Shown piece by piece: positions 37,303 through 50,400 of a stretch of 64,000 nucleotides of DNA (position 1 is its first letter; each line of letters starts with the position of its first letter). Source of the stretch: Sarocladium kiliense (lineage: Eukaryota > Ascomycota > Sordariomycetes > Hypocreales > Sarocladiaceae); the NCBI GenBank assembly GCA_030734395.1, contig JAUZTG010000041.1:2232001-2296000 (forward strand), in the 5' to 3' direction. Position numbers and translations under genes: made by a program. Below the pieces are notes generated by a model. It was not told the DNA's origin and made no database searches. It saw nothing but the letters and a program-made list of their open reading frames with translations.

Positions 37303-37822
37303 TCATGAACTTACCACCTTCAACTATCCGCAGCTTCTGCGCCACCCAAAGGAATTATCAAATAAGGACTGAACTGAAGATCTTCATGGCTTGAGTAATG
37401 CATGATGAATCGACGTTGACACGCTCATCTTTGTGATCGATGCAATGTTCCGATTTACTTAGTTGAGATCGCATAGCCAGCAGAAATAGCAATTAAAATG
37501 TTTTGATCGATCGACCGGATCTGTTTCACAGCCCTGTACACGATCGAAACAAAGCCGTTGGTTGGTACTGTAAACCAAATGGCCTACGAACCAACAGCCT
37601 GCATGTATGCGGCGTTGAGCCCTGACCGTGCCCATGTACTGGGATGTCGCACATGCAGCTCCTCCCCAAGTAGGTGATACTACCTGCTTGTTCTCTAATA
37701 GCATGATGTTCTGTGTGTTTGTGCAAGTGTATTATAATATAGAGCGAGCGCTGCTTTACATAGATCGATACAGAGGGTTCTCAACCAGTATTCCGTACAA
37801 GTCTGCATTGCGCATCTGTTCT
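37303..37822. other. Intergenic, convergent 3' ends
   Basis: This lies between the 3' ends of the PLP enzyme gene and the CFEM gene. No gene or strong repeat is seen. Confidence 0.5.
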
Positions 37823-38475
37823 TTACAGAGCAAGCATGCCAAGAATGGCAGCACCGACCATGCCGACGGGCGCGTTCAGGCCCATAGCCTCGCCAGTCGA
37901 GGTCGACTCGGTCGAAGACTCACTGGTCCTTGTGGCCTGGTCCGCAGCGGTATGCGTACCGGAAGTAGTGTGGTGCTCGCCCGTCTCCGTGCTGCTCTGC
38001 TCCCCAGTCTTGGTCTGCTCCGCGGCACCAGCAGTCTTGGACTCATCCGACTTGGACTCGGTCTTGGAGGAGCTCTCGCCAGTCTTGGAAGCCTCGCTCT
38101 TGCAGACGACCTCGGTGGGGATGTCCTTCACGCCGGCAGAGCCGCAGATTTGAGCTGCGTACTTGACGGCGGCTTCCTTGCCGGCTTCGTCACAGTTCTT
38201 CTCGAGGCAGCAGGCGAGGTTGTCGAGGAGGGAGCCGTTCTCGCAGACGCACTTGATGTCGAGTGCCTTGCAGCCGCCGATGCTGCCGCCGGAAGTGATG
38301 TCGTTCACGCAGGGTTGCTGAATTGTGGGCGTCATACGTTAGCAGGGAGCAGATGAGGGAGGCGCATCATGGGGGTTGCCAAGGAAGGTGAACGTACAGC
38401 GCAGCTAGGGATGGAGCCCTGCTGAGCGGCGACGAGGCCAGCCACGAAGGCAAGAGAAACGAAAGTTGACTTCAT
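37823..38475 (-). CDS. CFEM-domain GPI-anchored surface protein
   Basis: Exons 38398-38475 and 37823-38317 (80-nt intron) join to 190 residues from ATG 38475. A signal peptide (about 1-18) precedes a CFEM domain (about 22-85). Its cysteines follow the family order (PSCA, PC, GGC, KCVC, ACC, NC, QIC), with one extra Cys in the ACC pair, so nine rather than eight. The Asp before KCVC (ALDIKCVC) matches the residue that binds heme iron in characterised fungal CFEM proteins. A Ser/Thr/Glu-rich stalk follows, then a hydrophobic C-terminus (VGMVGAAILGMLAL) that is a GPI-attachment signal. It is likely wall or membrane attached; roles in heme uptake, adhesion or host interaction are known for the family but not shown here. 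Confidence 0.9.
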
Positions 38476-39843
38476 AATGAACGTTTAGAGGCGGGTTTCA
38501 AAGCAATTGAGGTGTTGACGAGGGTTGCGAAGAGGGCGACTTGAAAATGCACAGAGGGAGGAGGAGGCGGGTGAGACGGGAGCTTTTGAAGGGAAATGGG
38601 AGATCGGAGCTCCCGCCCGCTCTAGTGCAACGGCTGGAATAGTGGAGGGTGGGAAATCGGCTATGGACAGCTCAACCAGGAGCCTTGCCTTAGCTCCAAT
38701 AGCATCCAGCCAATGCAGGAACATTTCTCAATGATAGGCAGCAAAACATGCGCCTAAGCTGCTTCCGTATTCGTATCGATCTACTGTTCTTTAGGTCAAG
38801 CCAGAAAGCTTGAGGGGACGCGTGGAGGCCGATGGCTTATTCTCCTCTGTTCCCTTTTGCTACGATGCATCGCGCATGATGGGACCGTAGAGTTCAAGGG
38901 CTACTCCGGCTACCTGGGATAATCGGCAACCATGGAAATTCGGCACAGGGACGCAGAGCCAAATAAGTCGAATAGAGTTTCCACCACGGAACTCGACTTG
39001 CCAGGGCGGGCCCAGACCATTGAGGTTCATCACTATGGGTCACGGTCATCCCTTTGGACACAGTCCATTAGTCCTGTTCCATTGCGAGTGATTGAATGAA
39101 CAAGAAAATGGTCTCGGACCAATAGTCGACGTGAAGCTGCAGGAAAGGACCGAGTCAGCTGCTGCTTTGAGCTTTTGGCGAGAGGGAAGAACAGGGGTCT
39201 TTCTGCCGCTTGGCGCGCTTCCCCGCGTCTTGTGGATAATGAGAAGACAGGGGGGCCGGTCTTGGAGTCGCTTGACTAGACACTGGGAAAGACAGACCCC
39301 CTCTGGAGAAGGAGGCCACTACTTTCGGTAGGGCAACGGTATGTGCAAGGCTGACCGGCATGCGATGGAGGTCAAGCGCACGATGGTCCACATGCAGGCG
39401 TTCGATGAATCTCTCTTAGCAAACTTTGGCAACTTGGACTTCCTATTTTTAGCCGCGTGTATGAGGTAGTGGCAGTTTGACTTTCTCATTTCCCTGAATG
39501 GAGTATCAGGTCAACAATGTTTAGAATTTCGATCCGTCTGGGTCCTTCGGAGCCTTGCTGGAACACTCGGCTGCGTAGGCTGATCGTCCTCTGAGACAGG
39601 TTATAGCTGGAAATTGAGCCGAATCGGATCCAATCTCGCCGTCTGCAAAGTCCAGACCATCGAAAGACATCCGTGATATACGCGGTGTGGGGAGTCTCCC
39701 TTCAATCCCTTGAGATCGTGGCTCATCGGCGTTTCCAAGACGTACGTACGTCCGCTCCAGCACAGGGCTTGGGTTATTGCAGCGTGTTTCCATACATGAG
39801 ATTTCTCCTGTTGGCATGGTTCCCTCCCAGGATATCATACATC
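38476..39843. other. Intergenic, CFEM promoter side
   Basis: No supported gene. The minus-strand frame 39521-39838, just after the Ppe1 stop, looks like 3' flank rather than protein. Confidence 0.5.
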
Positions 39844-41219
39844 TCAGACCTTCTTGCCCTGTGCCAGCAACTCCGACACCTTCGGTGGCAGCACCAACGC
39901 GCTCCTGTCATTGCGACGGTAAAAGTCTACCAAAGTCATAGCCGTCCTTTCTGGGAGATCTTCGTGAATGAAATGACCTGCTTCCGTAAATACTTGGAGG
40001 GCATATTTGCCTGGAAGATAGGGGTTAGCCACGTCTATCAAGACTATTGAATCCAGTCCATTCAGACAGCCGAATCAATAAGCTAAACGATGGGGACGTT
40101 ACTCACCTTGCATCTGCCCGATCGTTAGTTCCGTGTCCAACCGGTCCGTACCCGCCAGTAGCAAAAGCTTGCCTCCCCTGGCCCCCAGGAACTTCTTGCT
40201 CAGTCCCACGAACCAGTCCTCCCAAAACGGCTGTGTTGCTGCGAGGTTCGTGCGCCACCTCCATGGTCGCGCTGTGTCGTTGGTGTTCTCATCTCGAACG
40301 AGCAATGGCGGTACTGATGTCCGTGCTGACACCGAGTTCCGCACAGTTCTCGTCCGGACATGCCAGTCGATACCAGACTCGATCGACTGGAAACCGGGAG
40401 GCCGTGTAGATAAGTACGTATGCATACTCTGCAAAGCGTCGATAGCAGAGCCCTCAACAACATCGAGTACAGCGTACGCGAGGAGAGAAGAACCTAGCCG
40501 CGCCGACTTGGCCAGCTCTGTGATTACTGCACCGCCTAATGAATGTCCCACGAGGACGATGGGTGGGAGTTGCGTCCAGCTCATCTGAGACTTGGTTGCT
40601 TGAATCACACTGTGTAGATCCGAAGCCAGTGTTTCCAGACGCAAGTCCGGCGCAGCATCATCTGGAGTATATGTCAAGCCATGGCCTCTGCAGTCCATTG
40701 CCAGTACACCTGCCGTAGGGAGTTGCTTTCGGATCTCGGAACCAACAACCGCAAATGACAATCCCGACGAGCCAGCGCCGTGATGCATCACGAAGAGTGG
40801 TCCCTTGTCCACTGGGGAGGTGAGATAGGCATGGAACTTGACCCCTTGGAGAGCTTCATCTTGTAGATACAGCTCTCTCTCAAAGTAAGTTGTCCAAGGA
40901 ATGGGTTCAAGCGTCTTCCCTCGCGCTACCCTGAACAGAGTCAGTTCCGGTGTTCAGTGAGGTGCATGCCCAGCTCAACTGGCAGGAATAACTACCCTTG
41001 AGGCCTCGCAAATAGCCTTTGGCCGGCAGACGGGATGATGGTCCCCGTTGAAGATACAGACGACGCTGAGGAGGCCGAGGACGAATCATCATCGACCCCT
41101 TCTGGTAGCTCAGGCACCTCGTCTTCCGTCTCACGCAGCTCCTCGTCGATAGCCGAGAAGGGGTCCGCGGCGCCGCCCGCAAGCTTCGCCTTGGCCCAGG
41201 CTCGCTGCAGGTCGCTCAT
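39844..41219 (-). CDS. PPE1: Protein phosphatase 2A methylesterase 1
   Basis: Exons 40996-41219, 40107-40930 and 39844-40010 (introns 65 and 96 nt) give 404 residues from ATG 41219. It is an alpha/beta hydrolase that removes the C-terminal methyl ester of the PP2A catalytic subunit. The motifs are HHGAGSSGLSF (oxyanion-hole side), MDCRGHG, the nucleophile elbow GHSLGG with S205, and the catalytic His H362 in EAGHFIHED. The N-terminal 70 residues are acidic and Ser-rich as in fungal homologues. Opening residues MSDLQRAWAKAKL resemble the family start. The length is close to yeast Ppe1 (about 400). Confidence 0.92.
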
Positions 41220-43451
41220 GGTTTGCAGCCTCTGCCACTGCGTGCCGGAACTATCCCGCGGGTTGGCGCGAAATGGGAGGGGCGTGTGGTAGTGCTGCTG
41301 CTTTGCAGAGCTTCACGGATGATGCGCCATCCGTGGTCTCAGGTCTGTGGATGGGGGGGACAAAACAAAAAAGCGGGGATGGATCCTCGTTGTTCCAAGG
41401 CTTTCACCAGTAAGAAGCTGACAAGACTGGACTCGGTGATCGCCAACAAGTGTTGGACCGGAAGTCCGATGGATCTTTGGCGCTGGCGATGTCTGAGGCT
41501 GCAGTTGAGAGTGGTGAAGGAGATGAGGTTGGGTCGCAGGACGCCAATGGGAGTGTGGCGGGCGTGGGAGCCTCGCCTGCACTGTGCTGAAGGGCACGAA
41601 ACTGGGCACATTGCACAGTGTGTCTCAGACACGGACATGTAGCTCGCAGATGTCCCTAGTCTTCTCAAACATGACGTTGGAATAATAAATTGCCCTTCGA
41701 TGAGAGGTCCGATGATTGCCTTGTAACAATGGGGTTTCTAGAAACCGTTGGGCACCTAGTGATGCAAACGCAGGTAGGTAGACTCAAACAGCCACACGCT
41801 GAGACAGCCAAGATCACCTGCACGACAGTTCATCATATGTAGGTAGTCGTATCCAATAAACGAACCAGGTATTCCGGAGCCGAGTCCGAAGATTTCGGAG
41901 ATCCTGGCCGCAGATGCTATGATATGAGACCTTGCAACATTTGGCCTATGAAGACGTCCTCAAGCAGCCGATACCGCAATGCCCGTGACCCATACTGTGC
42001 TTCAGTAAGGATTGCAATCCGGTGGGGCCGGTCAGGTCTCCCTTGTGATAGACCAATTTGCTTCCTTGGATCATGTCAATCGTAACCAGTCGTGCATTGC
42101 TCGTGATCCCACTTCAATCTTGCGGTGACTCTCAAGACAAGGCTAACCCTGCTGTCAGAGCGGTTGATCGACATACAGAAGCAAACATGCTCGGGTGCTG
42201 CATATGATGGTGGAAGAAAATATGACATGTCATTTTGAGGCGACAGGACGAAGTTGGAGTAAAGAGAGTTAGCACCCGCAGCCTCACCTAGGTCTACCTG
42301 GTGCTTTGACTGTAGAGATGCAAGCCAAGTCTGGGAAAAAGCATCGCGCGGGAAGTCCAGGAAAGCTCACTTTTTGACTTGCCAACGAGGAACGAGATAA
42401 GAAGCAGACCATTCAGCGATTGCCAAACTCATCCATCATACATAACTCAGAACAGAGACGTTGAAGCTATCATCTCAGCTAGTTGCGTGGGTTCTACGGA
42501 ACCATCATGGGATTCAGGTACCCTAGACCGCCATCGAGTCACATTGACAGCACGAACGAGATCGAATACATTTGTCTCATGCCGGGGATTTACGTCCGAT
42601 GGGTCGCATTAGGTCGCAGATGCTTGTTGAGCTGAAGTAGACAAAGAAAAGTACCAGGAACTCATCATCGCAGAAGCAAAGGCGACAGCTCCAGGGCGCG
42701 CGGCGATTCCCGATTCAACAGAAAGGTTCGAGATGTCTCTATTCGCTAAACCCCGATCTGGGCATACGCACATCTGAGACAAGGGTCAAGGGTCGAACAG
42801 GGACAAGAGTTTCGGTCAGCAAATGCGGTCCGGACAGTTTGCGTGTGTTCTAGGCACGACTTTGTTGAGCAGGCAAAGGTGCAGAAGCTGGCCTGGTCCA
42901 ATTGCTTCTGTCTTTCAGCTCTTGCAGGCGACGTTAACGAACAAGGGAGTGGGACAGCTGGTGTGACGCCACCCCTTTTGAAATCACCTGTAGATCAAGG
43001 AGGACTCCGTACTCCGTACAGATTACCTTACTCCCGACCCTGTTGCGATGCCCAAGCCAGGTTCGGTACCGAACCCAAAGGAGCGAGAGCGCGTAAGGAA
43101 AGCAACGCACGACGGCCGTGCGCAAGTACACCCCCCCTGGCAGCTCGCATCGCCTCCTAATCAGGGACACGCGATCAGGCCCCCAGGTAGTGGTTGAGCT
43201 TGGGAATACCGGCCCGTCGGTAGATCCTGGCGCCACCATCATCGACTGGTGAAGCACAGAACTTGAATAACCTACAAGGGGAGGGGGGCGCAGGAGGGGG
43301 ATGCCGGCTCTGGTGATGGCAGATGCGTCACGGTCATTGCCGATCGCTTTGCAGTTTTCCCTTTGCCCTCATGTTTTTCGCGCTCCTTGCCATTTGTTCA
43401 GCGCATAACCTTTAGGTGTTGTCTTCTGTTTGTTCACGCCCCTCCCTCCCT

Positions 43452-43697
43452 TTATTCCCTTGTCGCTGCAGGGCTTGAGAAGATCTCCATGATGGTTGTC
43501 TGACAATTCAGGACAGTATCACACACGTTCAACGCTGCTTGTAGGTACATTGGCACCATGAGGTCGAGGATGTAGGAGACGGAGCAGACGTCGGCACTGA
43601 TTGTCGGGTTGAGGCTCTTTGACGAAGTTTCCGCAGAAGCATGTTCGACTTCTGCTGCATTGACACTTGAAACTTGTCCAAAGGGGTTCCAGAGCAT
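43452..43697 (-). other. Protein-like open frame of 81 codons, unassigned
   Basis: The frame starts with ATG 43697. Its second half (TISADVCSVSYILDL, then MYLQAALNVCDTVL) reads like a helical protein segment rather than random sequence. I recognise no family, no upstream exon and no clear splice site. It could be a relic or chance. Confidence 0.2.
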
Positions 43698-43880
43698 TGA
43701 CTTCCTTGCTTCACATGGAAATGCTTGCGATGGCTATTTCAATACATGCGCCTCTTCCCCCTTGGCTGCCATTCCAACTGCCGGACCGTGTCATCCGCGC
43801 CAGTTGGACATCAGAGACAGCCAATGTTCTTGTAAGCCACCATGCTCCAAAACATCGGGAGAGGCACGCCACAAAGGGAC

Positions 43881-43914
43881 AGAAAAAATATATAAAAAAT
43901 AAAATAAAAAATAA
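43881..43914 (+). repeat. A-rich low-complexity patch
   Basis: This is a run of A broken only by single T, mostly AAAAATA-like units, in otherwise balanced sequence. No target-site duplication was found that would make it a retroposon tail. Confidence 0.7.
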
Positions 43915-46900
43915 GGGCTTGTTCCTGGGGTCTAGATGAGAGCAATCCCTTCAATGCCATCCTGACCCAAAACTATTCGCCTAAAGAAAGGAGGCGCATC
44001 TCGGCAAAGAGCATTCGTCGGCCGCCTTGACACCCGGCAGCCGATCACGGCTTCGTTTTCGCATCCCCTAGCGGAAAACCCTCATCTGTTCTGGAACTCA
44101 CAGACCTTCGCCGAAATTTCATGTGGCTGGTTTGAAGTAGAATCTGACACTTGGCAGTCTATCAGGCAAGACATCCCACACTCCGACCAGGTCTTCTTTC
44201 TCCTGAGCGCAGCGCGCGCCGCGCTTGTCTCAAAGGGAGATCGCTGTTGGGCTGTGGCAGGTCCGAAAAGCTGCAGTCTCCGATGGCGCAAACCGTGGTA
44301 GACTTGAGCGAAGATGGGCTTTGCATATTGCCATCCGAAGAAGCCGCATTGCACTGAGAGCTCGATGTATATAGATTGACCACACCACAACGTTACATGA
44401 GGAGCGGACTATGAATAAGCATCGCATTGTCAGAAAATGTGTCGATATCTCATCTTGATAAGCTCTGTCGTGTCGTTCGTCGTGAGCCTTATTGTACCAC
44501 CTCGGGCCCAACAGCCCTGGTCCCTGCTCTGCCTTAAGGCGACGTCGGCTGTTGGCCATAGGCAAAAGACTAAGTCGTGCTTACGATCAAGGAAAACCCC
44601 AGCAAAGCAGTCCATCTTTACAACTCACCGTCGCAAAAGTGAGCGTGGCTTTCGCGCACAGAACGTACAATGGCACTTATGGGACCTCTTGGCTTGTATT
44701 GGCATGGATGCACTCTACTCTCGACGCCCCATCCTGTTTGAGATGGACAGATTGTAAGCAGGAGCAAGGTAATCTACGAACGTGGCTGTGCTTTCTCGTA
44801 TCTTCTTTGACATCTGTGAGGACCGCATAATCTGGTCAGTGGTAGATTAGCACTACAGGGCGAGAGAAAGACAAGCAAGGTGAGCTTCAACGAGGAAGCT
44901 CTCCGGCATTCCTTCGAGATGGTTGTTTCAGGGAGCGGCTGCGATGAACGCATACAGTAGCTACCGTAAAGCAGGCACAGCAGGAATGTGAAAGGGCGTG
45001 CAGTGCACGCGTAGATCCCCGGGCCGCTGACCGATTTTGCCAGATTCGAGACACTCGACCAGGGGGTCGAACTTGCGCCATGCACTACGTGTGCACACTG
45101 GCACTCACACTCTCACATGCGCTGATTTCGACTCCCATTCGCGCGAGCAACAAAGACTAAACAATCGGTCTTACGTCGAAAATCCCGCTCACCGCAATCT
45201 GGTTAAACCTCTAGCCCAGGTACAGCCCCCTCTTTCGCTCGTAATATCTGTTGAGCTCATTTGAGCCAGCCCATGTAAGTGACACCTTCGAGAAGGCCGA
45301 AAAAATCCACCGCGCATACAATCAGGACGTGAAGGGACCTGACGCACCTATAATATGCCAACAGGGAGCCGGATCGTCCATATTGGGGGATGTCACTACC
45401 CCTGCTTAGAGGTTGGTAACAAGGCTTAGTCGTATATTGACACTGTATTCTTGCTTCGACGTCGTGCCTCCCAAGTCGCAACTACAGAAACCTACCTGGA
45501 CGATGCTACGGCGACTGGTCCACGGCGATCGCCATGTAGGCCCGGACGCCGGGAGGATCGCAGGTATGACGAAAATGGCTCCATGCCTGGGTGGATGACT
45601 GGGTCACCGCGACAGGCGAAAGTCTGGGGTGCGCAGAATGAGAGTGCTGGGGAGATGGACAGGAAAACCCTGCCCAGGGTCTGCCTCATTGCCTCACTGG
45701 GTATGTCTTGCGTCATGTTGTCTGTCCACTTGTGAGATATCGCCAGTACCTGCTGCCGGTGATGGCGTCTGGGTCTGAATCTTGGCCACCCCTCCATTGG
45801 CACTGGGAATTGCTTCCCCATGGTGGCTTCTTTAGGCTTTCGATTGATGATAGAAGCCCGACAAGTGCCTACAATGAGACAGGATAAGTCGATCACACTG
45901 TGTAAATATGTGTGAATATGGAGGACCGGATAATCGCCTCGGATTGTCATCGTATGCAGCGCGTAGTCCGTTCAGCAGCGCCGCTCAAAGGCGCCTAATA
46001 TCGAAGGCTCTGCACTAAAACCTTCTCGTATAGCCGTCACGTCCAAACATCTTTCATCCATATGAGATCTCCAAAACGCCGAACGACCAGCATATTAACA
46101 GCTCCGCTCCATCGGCTCCCGGACACCTTTGCCTTGATACTCCTATTCCTGTCACGAACTCGTATCCAGACCTGCCAGAACGGACGGATACAGACCCAGT
46201 TCACGGATTTTGCAAATCTGTCAGACGGTGGTAATGTTCTAGGCAGGCCGGGACTGTCGCCAAACTGTCTAGCCAGCTTAGTCGCTTATGTCGGTTCTTA
46301 ACACTCCTTGTGCCTTCTTCCGGTACGGCCAGTTGTTGCGTCGTCCCATGATAGTAGTGTGTCATGAATATATCAGCCAGTGCACATCAGCGGCCAGCGA
46401 CGCTAGTCACTAGCTGCGTAGCCGGCGCCTTACAGCCAAGGGGAGCCTATGGTTGATGATTGCGACAGCACCGTGACCCCTGTATGCAAGAAGACAAAGC
46501 TAAGCAATCCATTCTGGTAAGCGTGCTCTTTGCAAAAGGCTCGAGCACCTTCGCCGGCCACAGACGGCCGGGGTGGGAAGTGCACCAGGACTGAACACCG
46601 CTATAGCTGCCACTGATTTAACAGGGGGCAGTCCATCTGTAGGCGCCCATCCTGATAAGAGCACATCGCCTTGTTTTCACAGCAGCATGGTGATCTTTCG
46701 GGCAAACTTCGAGAGCCCAGGAACTCGCTTGCCGAAAGCTTTCGGCTCGGCAATTGACCCTCTGTGCCGTCCCCATTCAGCTGTCAGCCCGAGCGCGGCT
46801 CAGTGCCGAGCGGGATCCAGCGCGGAGGTTCAGCCGTGAGAGGAGGAATGAGAGGAACCGTGCACAGTGTGCGGATGAACGACATGGGGCTAGCATCACG

Positions 46901-47465
46901 AACCAACTCTGCTTTTCCGTCGTTGGTCTATGACCTAGTGAGGTTACAGCCGTCATGAACCCTGTCCAATCAGCATACCCTGAGTGCATTGAGCGTGCAT
47001 GTGTATCAGGTCTTTCTTTCTATCTGTAGCATTAGACCAAGAATAGTTCAGCTGACCTGTTACCGCAACTGTATTGCAACTCTCGCGGCACACCTGGCCC
47101 TGCGCAGAGCGTCTCAAGATCAAATCATACGGCTTCTCGCGGTGGGTTTCAGCCCAATCATCCATTGTATGTGAGGCATCAGAGCCATTCAGCCTAAGAA
47201 ACCGAAGCATATTCACCGCAAGCTCGGCTATCCGGTGATGAATGCGTAGCCGTGTGGTTGTAAGATCAGCCAGGGACTGAGGTTCCTTATGATTGTCAAT
47301 GCTTTAACGATCCACCACGCCCCTGATAATACTTCTGAAGCATTGCCGGTTCAAAAACTGTGTGATCTCAAACAGCGAGAGCCCCAAGGAAATGCATGTT
47401 GTTGAAACCGCCGATGTACTTTGACACAGGGTTCCCAAGATAGTAAAGAGCCTCGTGGCAAGAGA

Positions 47466-47491
47466 GGGGTGTCTGGGGTGTCTGGGGTGTC
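47466..47491 (+). repeat. Tandem repeat of 9-nt GGGGTGTCT unit
   Basis: There are nearly three head-to-tail copies. It is short and isolated, with no gene nearby. Confidence 0.75.
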
Positions 47492-50400
47492 CGCAAGGTA
47501 TGCTGGAAGCGACCCCGTGTCGTTGGAGAAATCTCGTCCCATCTATCCTGGCAGCACATCATTAGGATCAATTCTTAAGCTGACCCTGAAGTCATCGAAT
47601 CGAATATGCGCTGTTCTCCAGGCCTTAAGCCATCGTGTGAATTCTTCCGAGGTAACAAGGTGCTCGGCGCACAGTAAGCCGATCGCGCAGGGCCATGGAG
47701 CACCTAATAATAACTGAAACTGCACGCAATCTGGAGCATCTGTCAGAATGACTGCGTCAGGCCAGATACCTGCATTGCCTGGCGCTAACGAAGCGATGAT
47801 GATGTTCCGTTATAAATCATTGGCAAAAGTTCGGGCCGTTCTACCAGATCGTCGGTCGATGTTGCACAGTCGAGTTTGAAGGGATGTACGCATACGTCAC
47901 TGATTATCCAGGGAGCGGTGCTCTGGTTTGGTCTGGCTTGTACGTTCGAACCTTGTGAAGGAGACCGGCCCGAGGAAATGAAAGGGTGAGCGCCTTTGAT
48001 GCCCAGCAAGCCTCAAGCAAGCCTCAAGGCTACCTGTACATGCCATTGGACCAGTCAATGTCAAATTCGCGACCGCAGGATTTGCGTCACGTAAACACAG
48101 CTCAGCTGGAGCATTGATAGCAACGCTGCGTCTGAGCTGTCGAGGCTACAGAAACGCAACTCACGACCAGCTCACTGATTTGGCAGAGCTTCAGCGCCCG
48201 GCTCGAACTCGGCAAGTAGAAGCACGATGATACAGAAGCGAGCTGGGCAGGTACAACTGGAAAAAGGAAGAGAGGTGGAAGTAACATGATTGGCGACCCA
48301 AGGCCAGCGTGTTCAACAGCTTTGGCAGCAGACAGCATCAATGCATTCGTTGTATAGCCTGCCTCCAGAAAAACCAGCTTGGCGTGATGGATGACAGATG
48401 CTTTGATGAGCAGGGGCCAGCAGCTCGACAGGGATAGCAGGGCAACCCTTCATTGACATTCCGTAGAGCGTCCGCTCCGCCAGCCCTGTCTGGCTCCGCT
48501 GCAAATGCTACCAATAGTGGTGCTCGTAACGTGTGGGCGCGTAACTGGGCGGTTCCAAGCTTTGTCTGGATGAGGTGCATGCTGACTTGCCTCGTCGATC
48601 GGTGGCACCAGCCTCCGATTTGTGGGAGCATTCCGAGGGCGCTCGTGCGGAGAAGGGACACCTGCAACTGGAGCGTTTAAAAAGAACCCAGATGATGGAG
48701 GCCATGAACTTGCATGGCCGTATGGAACAGACAATGCTCCAACTTTCCCACGGTTGATAATGAGTGCACGACGAAGCTGCCACTCTCCTCCACAGCGTAA
48801 GCCTTCCACCCCCTGGTAGGCAAATCCACAGCGGTCCCATCGCTCCCGTCGATGGCGGCGCGACGGCGGCTCTTCCGGGCGCTCACTTTGGCTTAGCACG
48901 AGCCGCACGTAGCCTGGTGTCCTTTTGAACACCGAGATTGGTCTCAGACAAGAGGCTGGCTTCGAGACAGCTCGGTTGTTGCATGTTGCAGACGCTGGTG
49001 TAGTGCCTTCGGAGCTTTTGGCGACAATTACCTGATATGAGGCCGAGGAAACGCTGAAAGATTCCTGGCAGATCAAGCACCATGCACCATGGCAGCCTTC
49101 GTCGAAGTTGTAACGCACCATTAAAGGTGGGCGGATGCTAGGCAATCCCCAAACCAGCCCCCAAATTTCGTCTGATCTTTGTGCTGCTCTGCCCTGCAAT
49201 GCCAAGGCGGCGACAGGGGGTAAAGGAGGGTGGGTGTTCAAATCGAGGGTTCGCGATGTGGCATTGAATGAAGGGAGGCATCGGTCCACGGAAATAAAGT
49301 GAGACTTGACATTAAGGGAGCCAAGCCGGACTGAGAGAGTGACAACGATGCGGATTGACGTGTAAAGACTTTCATGACAATGGCAGGGGAGGCAAGGACG
49401 CTCAGTGAAGGAAGGATGCTGCTGAGCGACGAAGGTCTTGCCTTAGTAAGGTTAGTTTAAGGTAAGGTACCTTGCCCTCGTTCCACCAGGGCCGAGGTAC
49501 CTTCGTCGTCATGAGTGACTGCTAGTACCGCCTTGAGGGGAGGAAAGATGGCAGCTGCCCGTTTGGCATGATCTGAGAGGGAAAGAGTGACCCAATATTC
49601 GAATCGACAAGGAAGGAGCGACCACGACAACGAAGAAAGAGAAGCAAAGAGGCAGGCGCGCCCAATGATCAGCCCTCTCAGTCGATTGTTGTCAAAGCCT
49701 AGCTTCATTTCTCACCGCATCACTGGACGCCACACTGTCCAGACTCCATCACATCCCATCGTGACGCCAGTTGGGCATACTTTCAGACCTTCAATTCCAG
49801 CGCCCCATCAAGGCAATGGGATGTATATGTCTCTAGCCGAGCCTAACAGCCAGCATTCGGCGGGACCCCCCTGACGATACCATCCTGCATCTTACCTTAC
49901 TGTTCCTCGGCCTCTTGCGTCGACCCTCCCGTCATGGCGTGCAGCACCACACACGCAATCCTGGGCCAAGAAATGGCCACCGATGCCTATCCCTGTCGTG
50001 GCTGCTGGGCTACACACCTTCCAGCAATGGATACCACGCCCTCAGTCGCAAATTCGTGAAAGTCATATGCACACACATGTGCCTTATCTGCACACCGTCG
50101 CGATGTCACCACCACATGCAGAGAGCACCAACCATTTTGCAGGTCAGTATGTGCCAAACCTTAGCTCATGCTGTTATACTTCCAATCTGCTAATTTCTAT
50201 CTGTGCACACCACCATTCAGCACATCTTTGGCTATTCAGAGGATGAATGGGGCCCATGCAGCCCCTTCCGCAAGCCTTGCCTCTGTTAGGTTTTAAGGTG
50301 TCTACTATGGCCGGCTCGACTCGACTTGACGCCTTGACATGGTCGCCTCGAACTTCGGGTTTACCTTAACCTTCCATCTCGAACTCATGCATTCCAAGCG

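Noticed and set aside
39521..39838. Minus-strand 105-codon frame directly after the Ppe1 stop
   Set aside because: It starts with ATG but has no recognisable sequence pattern; position and composition fit 3' untranslated sequence.
48450..49289. Long minus-strand open frame of 279 codons
   Set aside because: The composition is Ser/Pro/Arg-biased with no domain, no hydrophobic core pattern and no splice context. Several other frames are open over the same bases, which points to chance.
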